Made by a program: the position numbers and the translations under genes. Below the pieces are notes generated by a model. The model worked only from the letters and a program-made list of their open reading frames with translations. It did no database searches and had not been told where the DNA came from. Below are positions 1 through 12,898 of a stretch of DNA of 64,000 nt, in pieces (positions within the stretch are counted from its first letter, which is position 1; every line of letters begins with the position of its first letter). The stretch is from Halicephalobus mephisto (taxonomy: Eukaryota > Nematoda > Chromadorea > Rhabditida > Panagrolaimidae), in NCBI GenBank assembly GCA_009193035.1, contig SWDT01000008.1, forward strand, positions 558,001-622,000, read 5' to 3'.

Positions 1-224
1 TCTAGATACTTTACGGTAAAAGAGAACGTTATTTTTGGCGACAGCCGTTAGCAGTAGCTCCGGTCAAGCGGTCACTAATCCCCCGCCGCGTGTTCGACAA
101 AGAACGAACGCACTTGACCGGTCAACAATGGACAGAAGCCGCTTTGAGGGTTGCCAGGACAACGCTGGATTTGAATTTAAATAATCAACTTTATAACGAA
201 CTATATAACGAAGAATAACAAAAT
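1..224. other. 3' flank of K+ channel gene with 9-bp inverted repeat
   Basis: This stretch lies downstream of the minus-strand potassium channel stop codon and is richer in GC than its surroundings. It holds a perfect inverted repeat, CCGGTCAAG at 60-68 and CTTGACCGG at 113-121, separated by 44 bases. That could form a hairpin in the 3' UTR or be a relic of a mobile element. A 60-codon minus-strand reading frame here overlaps the end of the channel exon and shows no family features, so I do not call it a gene. Confidence 0.35.
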
Positions 225-3744
<3,520 letters not shown>

Positions 3745-3753
3745 CTAAATAAA

Positions 3754-4120
3754 AAATTATGTTATTTAGAAAATAAAAATGAATATTTTTCCGAAATAGT
3801 TCAAACACGGATTTTTAGAAATTAAAATTTTGTTTTTTTAAAATTATGTTATTTAGAAAATAAAAATAAATATTTCTGCGAAATAGTTCAGACACGGATT
3901 TTTAGAAATTAAAATTTTATGTTTTTTTTAAATTATGTTATTTAGAGAATAAAAATAAATATTTCTGCGAAATAGTTCAGACACGGATTATTGGAATTTT
4001 ATAACTTTTTAGAAATTAAGATTTTATGTTTTTTTTAAATTATACTATTTAGAAAATAAAAATAAATATTTTTGCGAAATAGTTTAGACACGAATTTTTA
4101 AAATTTTATATGATTTTTAA
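3754..4120. repeat. tandem repeat, ~85-110 bp unit, about four copies
   Basis: The unit holds TTATGTTATTTAGAAAATAA, AAATATTTCTGCGAAATAGT and TCAGACACGGATTTTTAG, and begins again near 3841, 3926 and 4035 with increasing divergence. It lies just upstream of the potassium channel start codon, so it may be intron or promoter DNA of that gene. Confidence 0.7.
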
Positions 4121-4379
4121 AAATTGAAATTTTATATATTCCTTCTAAAATCATATTTTAAAGGAGAAATTGGAAATAGTTTTTTATAAAATAGTCCAAA
4201 CACGAATTTTTAAAATTCTATAACTTAAAAATTCTTAATTTCAGATATTAGTTTCAGAATCATACTACTTTGAAAATTTAAAGTTACTTTTTTGACGAAA
4301 TAGTCTTGGGATAAATTTCTAGGACTTTTTAGAATTTCCTATTCAGATGTCGACTCCAAAAGTTTTCATTAAATTCTGA

Positions 4380-4830
4380 AAAATTCTAATTCAAAAAATC
4401 TAAAAAAATTGTTAAATTTGAATTTTTATCTAAAAAAATTTATTTTAAATTTTTACAAAATTTTAAAAATCAAATAAAAATTTTTAAATTTTAAATAAGA
4501 AATTAATTTTTAAATTTAAAAAATAATTAAATTTTTTGTAGATTTTTAAATTTTAAATAATAAATTAATTTTAATTTTAAATAATAATTTAATTTTAATT
4601 TTAAAAAATAATTTAATTTTTCGTTAATTTTTAAATTTTAAATAAGAAATTTAATTTTAATTTTAAATAATAAATTTAATTTTTTGTAGATTTTTAAATT
4701 TTAAATAATAAATTAATTTTAATTTTAAAAAATAAATTTAATTTTAATTTTAAATAAGAAATTAAATTTTAATTTTAAAAAATAAATTAATTTTTCGTTA
4801 ATTTTTTCAAATATTGAAAATGTTCAATTT
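4380..4830. repeat. A/T-only low-complexity tract
   Basis: About 450 bases of imperfectly repeated TTTTAAATTTTAAATAATAA-type sequence with almost no G or C. No coding or RNA signal is visible. Confidence 0.8.
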
Positions 4831-4895
4831 TAAATTATAAAATTGAATGAAATGGAGGCGAAAGAAAAGTTAAAAATTTAAGGAACATGTGTTAC

Positions 4896-4990
4896 CTTCG
4901 GTCAATAGTGACGGCTGGCAATGACGGAACAAACTGATCAATGACTTGCCTCAGGGCAACTGCCATTGGACATTTGTACTTGTCCGATGA
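4896..4990 (-). other. candidate non-coding 5' exon upstream of the K+ channel
   Basis: A GC-richer island within very AT-rich DNA. Read on the minus strand it ends in CCGAAG followed by a good donor, GTAACAC, at 4895. It holds a short ORF of about 24 codons starting MAVALRQVIDQ that runs through the donor. If this exon were joined to the channel's first coding exon (acceptor TTTTATTTAG), the short frame would stop before the channel ATG and so behave as an upstream ORF. This is an inference from one splice-like site and composition. Confidence 0.3.
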
Positions 4991-5079
4991 AAAATAATTT
5001 AAATTGATTGAAATCTTTCAAAATAACAATCTTATTTAAAAAGTTACAGTATTGTAAAAATTTTAAAAATATTAATGAA

Positions 5080-5890
5080 AAATTGTCTCGACACGAATTT
5101 CCAAAAATCTTCCAAAAATTTCGAAATTTATTAAATTTTAGAAAATTTTAGGCCAAAAAAATTCAGAAAAATTCAAATTTGGCGAAATGTGATTTTTGCC
5201 AAATTTGAATTTTTAGCGAAAAGTGAATAAATATTAATTAGGATTTTGGTATTAATAAAAAGTAATTTTTTTACAAAATCATCTCAGCATAAATTCCTGG
5301 AATCTTAAAAATTTCAATAATCTTTAATTTCAGAAGTTTCTATCAGATTCTGAAAGATCCCTAAAAATTTATCAATTTTCTCAAAAATTCAACAATCTTC
5401 TGAATTTTAGAAATTTTAAAAAAATTCTAGAAATTTTTAGAAGCTTTTAGAAAATTATAGAAATTTATAAAAGTTTTAAAGAATTTTAGAAATTTCTGTT
5501 TTCAAGGAATTCTAAAAGTTTCTATTTTTAAAAAATTCTAAAAGTTTTTAGAAACTTTTTAAGAGAATTTAAAAGTTTTTAGACATTTTTAGGAAATTCT
5601 AGAAATTTCTAAGTTTTAGGGAATTCTAAAAATTTTTAAAGGCTTTTAGGGAATTCTAAAAATTTTTAAAGACTTAGGAAATTATAGAACATTTTAAAGA
5701 ATTCTAGAAATTTCTAAGTTTTAAGGAATTCTAGAAATTTTTAAAGGCTTTTAGGAAATTATAGAACCTTTTAAAGAATTCTAGAAATTTCTAAATTTTA
5801 AGGAATTCTAAAAATTTTTAAAGGCTTTTAGGAAGTTATAGAACCTTTTAAAGAATTCTAGAAATTTCTATGTTTTAAAGGATTCTAGTA
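5080..5890. repeat. degenerate tandem repeat of AATTCTAGAAATTT-type units
   Basis: The core from 5620 to 5880 repeats a block of roughly 80 bp containing TTTTAAAGGCTTTTAGG, AATTATAGAACCTTTTAAAG and AATTCTAGAAATTTCTAAG. A TCTCGACACGAATTT motif at about 5088, which recurs in many introns of this window, precedes it. No gene signal is seen. Confidence 0.65.
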
Positions 5891-5899
5891 GAACTAAAA

Positions 5900-6075
5900 A
5901 GCAAAAAGAACAAAAAGAAGCGTTTTCCGTCTGAACATGTCTGACTTCATCGGCGTTTCTGGCAATGTTTTCCTTTTTCCAAAAAGCCTGGCTGAGAACT
6001 CTTCCTGCTGACTCAAAGTGTCGTCTTCTAATGAGCAAAGAAAGGAAAACGGGCTTTTTGACATTTTATCTGTTT
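5900..6075. promoter_or_regulatory. GC-richer island, possible promoter or 5' UTR
   Basis: After 2 kb of repeats the composition abruptly becomes mixed. The only reading frame is a plus-strand 24-codon ATG frame (MSDFIGVSGN...). No splice-consistent gene could be built in either direction. Its place upstream of the minus-strand channel gene makes a distal promoter or outer 5' UTR exon possible. Confidence 0.25.
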
Positions 6076-6365
6076 TTTTGAAAGGAATTTCTTATATTTA
6101 TTCAAGACACTTGTATTTTTTCAGACATTTAAGTTTAAAAGTATTTTTGTAAATAAAGATAAACCAAAGAATATATCTGTCGATTTTTGGTTTTTGGGGA
6201 TTTTTGTTTTGAACAAAAGTGATGGTAAAAGTAATAAAACTTTTTTACTACTGATTTGTATTAGTTTCTTTATTGATCCTTCGAAGTTGGATAGTTAAGC
6301 CAAATAGATATAAAATAAAACAATAAATATGAAGAATTACGGTAAATCAAATATAACTGATAATA

Positions 6366-6537
6366 CAGTAGAACTTGGATATAAGATATCCTCGCTACAA
6401 CATATCTCTTGTTATAGCATACGGTATGAGTGAGTTTAGTTAATCTGTCTTCAAATTTGCCCCTACTATGATATATCCTTTGTTAAAGATACGCTTTGCC
6501 CGGTCCCAAGGGAGTACCTTATATCCAAGTTCTACTG
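6366..6537 (+). mobile_element. pogo-like MITE (family B), copy 1
   Basis: Terminal inverted repeats begin CAGTAGAACTTGGATATAAG and end with the reverse complement. The copy is flanked by TA on both sides, as expected for Tc1/mariner/pogo target duplications. The internal part holds TGAGTGAGTTT and GCCCGGTCCCAAGGGAGTAC. It is 172 bp with no coding capacity. The terminus resembles CAGT-GAACC-TCGATATAAC ends of pogo/Tigger-type elements. Confidence 0.85.
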
Positions 6538-6589
6538 TAATACTATCATCAAAATGGAAATGGAACAAGTTTATTTTGAAATTGTAATA

Positions 6590-6760
6590 CAGTAGAACTT
6601 GGATATAAGATACCCCCACTATAAAATATCTCAGATTATAGCTTACGGTGAGTGTGTTTGATTAGTCTACCTTCAAATTTACCTCTGCTATAGTATATCC
6701 TTTCTTATAACATACGCTCTGCCCGGTCCCAAGGGAGTACCTTATATCCAAGTTCGACTG
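6590..6760 (+). mobile_element. pogo-like MITE (family B), copy 2
   Basis: Same orientation, termini and TA flanks as the copy about 50 bp upstream, from which it is separated by unique sequence. The internal regions differ by scattered substitutions, so the two are independent or old insertions rather than a fresh duplication. Confidence 0.85.
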
Positions 6761-6804
6761 TATATTACGGTTATTTAAAGGTATTGCACTATTACAATAG
6801 AAAA

Positions 6805-7020
6805 TTGCTGGATCGTACACCTATCCATTTGAGTAAAAATCTGTACAATCCTGGTCCTGAAGAGAAATCCCCTGAGGCCAATTAGGATTTACGATCATGA
6901 GATGGCTAGAAATTAAGTGGACTGTGCAATATTTATTATAGTTGTTTTGTATCTCGTGTCCCCGACCCTGTAAATCAATTTTGTATGTCTTTTTCATCTC
7001 CACGTGAATCAGAAGTCCCT
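6805..7020. repeat. dispersed repeat D, copy 1
   Basis: This segment matches 62185-62365 in the same orientation. Shared blocks are CTGAGGCCAATTAGGA, TTACGATCATGAGATGGC, GTGCAATATTTATTA and a TCTCGTGT-CCCCGGCC-like block. Each copy lies near a family B MITE. It resembles neither tRNA nor spliceosomal RNA. A decayed DNA transposon or SINE-like sequence is possible. Confidence 0.55.
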
Positions 7021-7109
7021 ATTCACGGTCTAACAAAGATAAAATACAAATTAAACATTAATATGGAAGTGTAGAAATTCACTTGCCTTTGGTGTTGATG
7101 AATCATCTG

Positions 7110-7256
7110 CCGTTCTTACCATTAACGCAATCTTCGACTGAATCGACAACAGGAATCAGGGATGAATGACCATAATGAGGCAAAAGTACCGAGTCGGGGA
7201 CTTTCTCGACTTGTTTGGCAGTGTATCCTGTCTTCTCGCGTGACCCAAATTGAGTA
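7110..7256 (-). pseudogene. orphan exon-like segment (relic or missed exon)
   Basis: Read on the minus strand, one frame is open from about 7250 to a donor-like GTTAATG/GTAAGAAC near 7120. It encodes QFGSREKTGYTAKQVEKV, then PDSVLLPHYGHSSLIPVVD and SVEDCVNG. Codon composition is coding-like in contrast to the surrounding AT-rich DNA. No acceptable start, upstream acceptor or downstream exon was found, and the family is not recognised. The intron-like sequence after the donor is repeated in inverted orientation at 8660-8735, so local rearrangement probably broke the gene. Confidence 0.4.
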
Positions 7257-7259
7257 ATG

Positions 7260-8200
7260 TAAAGCCTCTATTTTTCGATGTAATTACGAAGAATAAAATT
7301 TTTAGTTTCTCGATGAAGATCACTTTCAATATTATTTATCATCGAAAGAACGAAATCTGGAAGCTATTTTTTGGGATAAATATTTTTAAAAAATTAACTT
7401 TTACTATTACATTTTTGATAATGATGATTTTTTTTGTTTATATTTAAGTATTAAATAAAATTTGTGCCAATTAAATTCTATATCTCGGGGAAAACAAAAT
7501 TATCTTTCATCACGAAATTTCAGATCATCGTAAATTCGCTTATGTTAAGCGAAAATGAAAACTTGTGACGAAAGTGATCTAAAAAGCGAAACCATCTTTT
7601 ATCACCAAATGCATAGTAATCATAAAGGTTTTTTATATTTAAATTTTAATGAAAACTTGTTTCAAAAACAATCTAAAAAATAGGAGTAATTTCTGTTGTA
7701 AAATATCTAACAACTACGATAAAAACGGTTTTGCTGAGTTGGTTACTGTAATAAGAAGTCGAAAATATACCTATTGTGAGAAATAAAACCAACTTTTGTC
7801 GCAAAATTTCTAACAATTATTAAAAGCTCAATCGTTCTAAAGTATGAAAGTACATTGGAAAAAAACAAAGTTGACTTTGATGTTTCTAGAACTGGAAACA
7901 ACATTCGATTTAATTTGATTTTAAAAGTCGGAATCGATTAATATCTGTGTTCATCGTTTGGATCATTTAAGAACTCCGAAAATTTGTCTTATATTCATCC
8001 GATTTTGATTACATCGATGAGATAATCTTAACTAGTGGAAAATTTCCTCTAATTTGTGTTCCTGTTTTTATACAAATACAGAAAATCACACATTTCTGAC
8101 ATAATGATAGGCCATAGAGAACAATTTCAAATTACATAGTACATATTAATCTGTCTAAATGCAAAATGAGAATTATAATTTCCATCGTGATTTTGATCTT
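7260..8200. other. intergenic, no feature seen
   Basis: AT-rich, mostly unique sequence. The longest plus-strand frame (7250-7447) is dominated by Phe, Ile and Lys from A/T runs and is not a credible gene. Confidence 0.6.
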
Positions 8201-8365
8201 CACGTAAAAAAGAACGTAACTTTTAGGCCTGTAACAATTACGAAATGTAACTAAAATGTAACAATCGTCAGATTTTTATAAATATTTGACATTTGTGACG
8301 AAAATTAAAAAATAACAGTGATTATTTATGTTTATTATTGAGCTAAAAGTTGCGGTTTTTTTATC
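8201..8365. mobile_element. MITE family A, single module
   Basis: One palindromic module starting CACGTAAAAAAGAACGTAAC and ending AAAAGTTGCGGTTTTTTTAT. It contains the family core TGACGAAAATTAAAAAATAA. It is non-coding and is the single-module form, without the spacer and second module of the composite elements. Confidence 0.7.
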
Positions 8366-8529
8366 TTGACATCACATTCCACAGACATGACAACTGATTA
8401 TTATGCATGTGTTTGAATCAGATAATCTATTTTTTGTCAACTTAGTAATCGAAATAATTCCTTTACAAAAGTATTTTGTGATTTCCGCTTGTGCTTTGTC
8501 TCTTTTATTAGATTATTTGTTTTTCACAA

Positions 8530-8645
8530 AGAACACAGTGATCTAGTCCACAGACACTGATCGGATTCTCGAGAATTTGGCAAAGTTAAAGCATATTCAT
8601 AGGCATGAATCGCTCTAAGAACATATTTATCAATTTTGTCGACGT
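8530..8645 (-). pseudogene. relic 3' end of a third CHK-type kinase
   Basis: Translated on the minus strand this reads KIDKYVLRAIHAYEYALTL then PNSRESDQCL. It aligns with the C-terminal KARMDKCVLRAIHAHEDAL and LNSGEFDQWL of the intact kinases at 9972 and 12899. The stop codon of the intact genes is changed and nothing homologous remains upstream, where the sequence changes abruptly near 8640. It is therefore a truncated copy, inserted or left by deletion, and shows that the kinase family has duplicated here at least twice. Confidence 0.7.
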
Positions 8646-8659
8646 AGCCGAAGATGGCA

Positions 8660-8735
8660 GTAGTGGAGAACGGCAGATGAATCATCAATGCAAAGGGCAA
8701 GCGAACCTCTACACCTCGCCATTAATGTGCCTGAT
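8660..8735 (+). repeat. inverted copy of the sequence at 7030-7118
   Basis: The block GAACGGCAGATGAATCATCA followed by GCAAAGGGCAAGCGAA and TCTACAC...ATTAATGT matches the minus strand of 7116-7035 over roughly 65 bases with few differences. The pair brackets about 1.5 kb and directly adjoins the kinase relic, so it may mark the edge of a rearrangement. Confidence 0.6.
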
Positions 8736-8749
8736 TCGCGTTTTGTGTT

Positions 8750-9920
8750 TATTGTAATCATATGCTTTAAGTAATCATAATTTATTGTGTATTATATCTT
8801 GCTTTATCGCGATTGTTATAATTATCACTTTCTTTGTTCAATTGTCCAAGTTTGAGGGCAATAAAGAGACCGATACAAATCAGTAATAAGAAGGATTACT
8901 ACGTTTAAATCTTGACTTTTTCGAGATTTCCAACTTTTCCTTGGACACCAACCTCTGAAACCATGTTTTAAGGAGAATTTCTCAAGTTGAACAATATTCT
9001 TTACAAATGATTGCTTCATTTTATTTTATGAAAGACCATAAAGATTATTAATACGTGCAAAATTCAATCATGGTACTGATTACTAAAGTGTCAAAGTATC
9101 AAACTCACATTTCATCACAAACTAGACTACGAAACGAATTATAATAATCGGTTAGGAGACCAGATAGGGATTTTTTATCAGTTCATAAATAAGTCAATGA
9201 GAATACAAAATACAATACACAGACTTTCTGGTTATGCTTAATTCAGTACTGTTGAAATTTCTGATCTATGATTCCGGGATAAAGAAGTACAGGAATCAAT
9301 GGAAGAAGATGTAAAAAGGAGGAATAAATCACAACTTAATGGTCCATTATTAGACATTTCGACATGGTAAACTCGAAGAAGATATTACATTCATCGAATA
9401 ATTATTAAAATTAATTTTTTTATCATACTTCCGAAGATAGGCGATTCTCATATTTCGTTCTATTGTAATTTATAAAAAATTGTAAGATTTATCAAACTAT
9501 ATGAAAGTCAACCTTTAGAAGTAGATATTTATATAGTAGCAATTGATGATGAATATCAGTTAATTTCTAAGTATTGTCTATGAACACAATTTTCGAAATT
9601 TATATCGGAAAAAAAGTTGGAAATCTTAAAGAGCACTTATTCTTTAAAAATGAAAAAAATTAATTACTATTCATCACACAAAATAGAAACACCTAAACTG
9701 CTCAATCCGAGATTCTGAAGGATCACATCCAATTCTAATATTTCAAATCTAGTTTTCAAGTCCAACTATTCCATTTTCCTATTTCTTAAGAATCTCAGAG
9801 CAGTGAAGAATTCCAATTCTAAAAACTACAAACTAATGTAAAATGGGAGTCGAATTAAACCTGTTTTGACGCATGTTACAATTATGTCCATAGTCAACTG
9901 ATCACAAACCACAGTCTAGT
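8750..9920. other. intergenic, no feature seen
   Basis: Unique AT-rich sequence upstream of the first intact kinase gene. A 64-codon minus-strand frame at 8825-9019 has no recognisable domain and no splice support. Confidence 0.55.
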
Positions 9921-9925
9921 CCGAG

Positions 9926-9935
9926 TATATATATT
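9926..9935 (+). promoter_or_regulatory. TATA-like box of CHK kinase gene 1
   Basis: TATATATATT lies about 37 bases before the start codon at 9972, after less AT-biased sequence. The distance would leave only a very short 5' UTR, which is common in nematodes. Assignment is by position and sequence only. Confidence 0.35.
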
Positions 9936-9971
9936 GCATTCAAGTGAAAACTTTTAAGTTTTTACTAAATA

Positions 9972-11437
9972 ATGTCTACCGTCGCTGTTCACCCCGAAAT
10001 TAACTTGAATGGAAATCTTTGTGAATCTGAATTCACATTAAATTGGGTGTTGGAATCGTTAATGAAGAAGGATGAAGTCTTCAAGAACCTTCATGGATCG
10101 AAAATTCTGAAGAGATTTGAAGCCAAAGACATCAGTGGCGGAAAAGGGATGTTCTCCACCGTTTTGAAGATCTGGCTTCACATGGAGGACGGAAAAAACA
10201 ACGAAGAACTTTATACAACGATTCTCAAGATTCCTGGAATCGAAAGCATTGAAGCTATTATGGAAGAAGGAAAAAATGTTGAAGACATAAAATTCGTAAG
10301 CTCTTTTTTCATAAATTACTTTTTATTATTAAAAGCGATAATATATTTAAGTTTTCAAAACATTTCGGAATATTGTAGAAGCCTTTAGAACATCATCATA
10401 CTGAACGTTTATAAGTTTCTAAAAATTTGTTTCACGACAATTTGTAAACAACCAATACCTAACTTTTATGATTCCAGGGTGGAAATCCACTAACTCAGTC
10501 GGTGATCCAGATGCACGACACCGAATGCCACTTTTACGAACTCATCGCTCCACTGATATCCAAGTACGTTCCCCGAGTCTACAACACCAAGAGATGGGTA
10601 AGAAACGTTCACAAAGGCTGTCTTCATATGGAGGACCTATCTATCAAGGGGAAAAACATGGACTACTTCAATACTCTTACAGTTCCGCAGTTCAAAAATG
10701 TTATTAATGCCTTGGCATTTTTCCACTCTAAAATCCTCTCTTTGGACCAATCTCAGTGGAGGGGCAAGTTTATCTCTCAACGAAACATCTTCTCTGAAAA
10801 AATGGAAACTGCGAAAGTGATGGCTCTTAGGTTTATCGAAATGGCAGGTACAGGAAAAGAGGAATTAAGAAAACTTTTCCTGAATGAAAAAATCCAAAAG
10901 ATTGTTTTTGATAGGGATTTTATCAACTACACCTTCTTCGAATCTTTCCTGAAAATTGGATTGCCAATTCTTCTTGTTCATGCCGACCTCTGGGCTTCAA
11001 ACATCATCTTCAAGACGGATTCAGAAGGCAATTTCACTGACGAAATCACAGCTTTGCTCGATTGGCAATGTTTTCACGAAGGCAACTGGCTTTTCGACTT
11101 TGCTCGGTTGATGAGTTGTAGTCTCGACGGCGATGTCAGAAGAGAGATGGAACAGACTATTTTCGATTTCTACATCCGAAAACTGACGGAATATCTGGGA
11201 AGAGATCCAGGCTTCACTGCAAACCAGATGAAAAAGGCTTATAATTTTATGTTTTTAACTCATCTGGACCACATTATGATAATGCCTGGAGCTATATTCT
11301 CTGCTAGAGCCTCTAGTGGAAAAGAGTTTAATGAACTCGAGAAAGCCAGAATCGACAAATGTGCTTTGAGAGCGATTCATGCACTTGAAGACGGCTTAGT
11401 TATATTAAATTCTGGGGAATTTGATCAATGGCTGTGA
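9972..11437 (+). CDS. CHK-type (DUF1679-like) kinase, gene 1
   Basis: Two exons, 9972-10295 and 10478-11437, joined in phase 0, give 427 residues. The family is the eukaryotic-like choline/ecdysteroid-kinase-like group, greatly expanded in nematodes and insects. Members are thought to phosphorylate small molecules such as steroids or xenobiotic conjugates. The substrate here is unknown. The catalytic loop is VHADLWASN, matching H-x-D-L-W-x-x-N, followed by the metal-binding ALLDWQ. The N-terminal exon carries the glycine-rich region ISGGKGMFSTVLKI. AATAAA at 11465-11470 is a likely poly-A signal. The gene is a near-identical, tail-to-tail partner of 12899-14953. The coding parts are almost the same, but the intron is 182 bp here against 771 bp there. 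This suggests recent duplication or gene conversion limited to exons. Confidence 0.9.
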
Positions 11438-11464
11438 TCTTAATTACCATACTTTTTGTAGCAA

Positions 11465-11470
11465 AATAAA
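11465..11470 (+). terminator. poly-A signal of CHK kinase gene 1
   Basis: AATAAA begins 28 bases after the kinase stop codon, the usual distance for a short nematode 3' UTR. Confidence 0.5.
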
Positions 11471-11951
11471 TAACTAATTGATTAGAAATACTAACAAGGA
11501 GGAAATCACATAATACTGTTTTTGGAAAGTTCAACCGATTACTAAAGTGAAAAAACCGAGTAGAGAAGTTGATTCGAAGCATGTTAATCAGTTCTTGTGT
11601 GATGTTAAAATTTTATAATAAAATTGAAGTAGATCTCATTCAAAAAATTGATGGATTTTGATTTAACCGAAATATAGAAATTTAAACTTCAGAATCCAAA
11701 GTTGGAAAGACCACCTTTAACTTTGACTTCGAATTTGGAATCTACAAATTCGATTATCTTATTCAAAATATCTTCGTTTATTTTGTTTTCGCAACATATA
11801 TGATTTCGAATAGCCGTTAAAGATAGATAGGTAGATAGATGAATTAGTTTTTTATTAATTTAATAATATATAGTAATACAGCGATATAAGCACAGTAAGA
11901 ATAAATAGTTATAAATAGACAAAAGACAAAAATAACAATGAAGATAGTAAT

Positions 11952-12061
11952 TAAACACAGTACTCTTGGAACTAGCCTTTTCGATCTGATGGTTTTATTC
12001 TAAGATGTAAAGCTCATATATTCCCGAGAGCGGTGGTGGCGATTATAGCTCGCACCGTTCA
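11952..12061 (-). mobile_element. 110-bp solo-LTR-like element with 5-bp target duplication
   Basis: On the minus strand the element begins TGAACGGTGCGAGCTATAAT and ends CTGTGTTTA. It is flanked by an exact direct repeat, GTAAT on the plus strand, at 11947-11951 and 12062-12066. It matches, over its full 110-bp length, the element at 55761-55870, which has its own 5-bp duplication. Inside are a TATA-like block before AGCTTTACATCTTA and an AATAAA-type signal (AGAATAAAACC), the usual promoter and poly-A layout of an LTR. No internal retrotransposon region is present, so it is either a solo LTR or a very small non-autonomous element. The termini are TG...TA, not the usual TG...CA. Confidence 0.8.
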
Positions 12062-12898
12062 GTAATGATAATGAAAATAATCAAGTACTCTCTTATGCTG
12101 ATATCATTCTGGTATAGTTTACGTAATGCGAGCTTTACCAGTTAATTCTAGAGACGCGTTAATACTCGTATATGGTGCTACTGATTTCACTCGATTTCGT
12201 CGTCGACTGTTATAAATAATTTTGTAATTTCTAAATCTATGTAATAAGAAGTAAGTTTAAAGAAATCCCACAAAACAAGCCAGGACTCGGACCAATCCTG
12301 ATGTCAAGATCTGCGATAGGGGAATCACTAGACAGAAAATCGTATTCAAACATCTATGATTAAAAATTGCAAATTTAAGTGCTTAGTTTGTTTAAATATC
12401 TTCATATCGTATGACATTGTACTAAAGCGGATCTTCTACAATACGAGAAAACATCAACATAAGGAGAAAAGTAAGTTTAAAGTTGTTTTGGAACTTTAAA
12501 GGATTGTTTTATTCATTCGTTTTACCTAAGTTTAGCTAAGCAGATCATTAGAATTATCAAGAATTTTTGAATCCCTTTTTCGACGAATACAACAGGTACA
12601 TTTGTAATATAAATTCATTAGGTCTAAAGATCAACCCCGAACTACACAGAACACCATTCACTTCACGTAAATGGTACGTGGTAATTACAATTTCAATTTC
12701 GATCCAAAGTAAAAATTGAGATTGAAAATGGAATTGACTAATCTGCACGTGTTTTGGAAAATAATTGATTTTTACTTTTTTGTTTGATTTGTTCATCGAT
12801 TGAACTCTCCAAAAAGAGTACTCCGTGATTTCCTCCTGTTGTTTGTGTCTTTAATATAATTAGTTCTTTATTTTTTGCAAAAAACACAATGATCAAGT
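12062..12898. other. spacer between convergent CHK kinase genes
   Basis: The rest of the 1.46 kb between the two kinase stop codons is AT-rich unique sequence. Reading frames present, such as a 79-codon minus frame at 12557-12796, have no recognisable features. Confidence 0.5.

Noticed and set aside
7236..7262. GACCCAAATTGAG resembling part of a nematode spliced leader
   Set aside because: The 5' half of the leader and the following donor do not match, and the bases are explained by the orphan exon on the other strand.
8825..9019. 64-codon minus-strand ORF
   Set aside because: No domain, splice signal or codon pattern; consistent with chance.
12557..12796. 79-codon minus-strand ORF between the kinases
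   Set aside because: No recognisable features, and composition matches the surrounding spacer.
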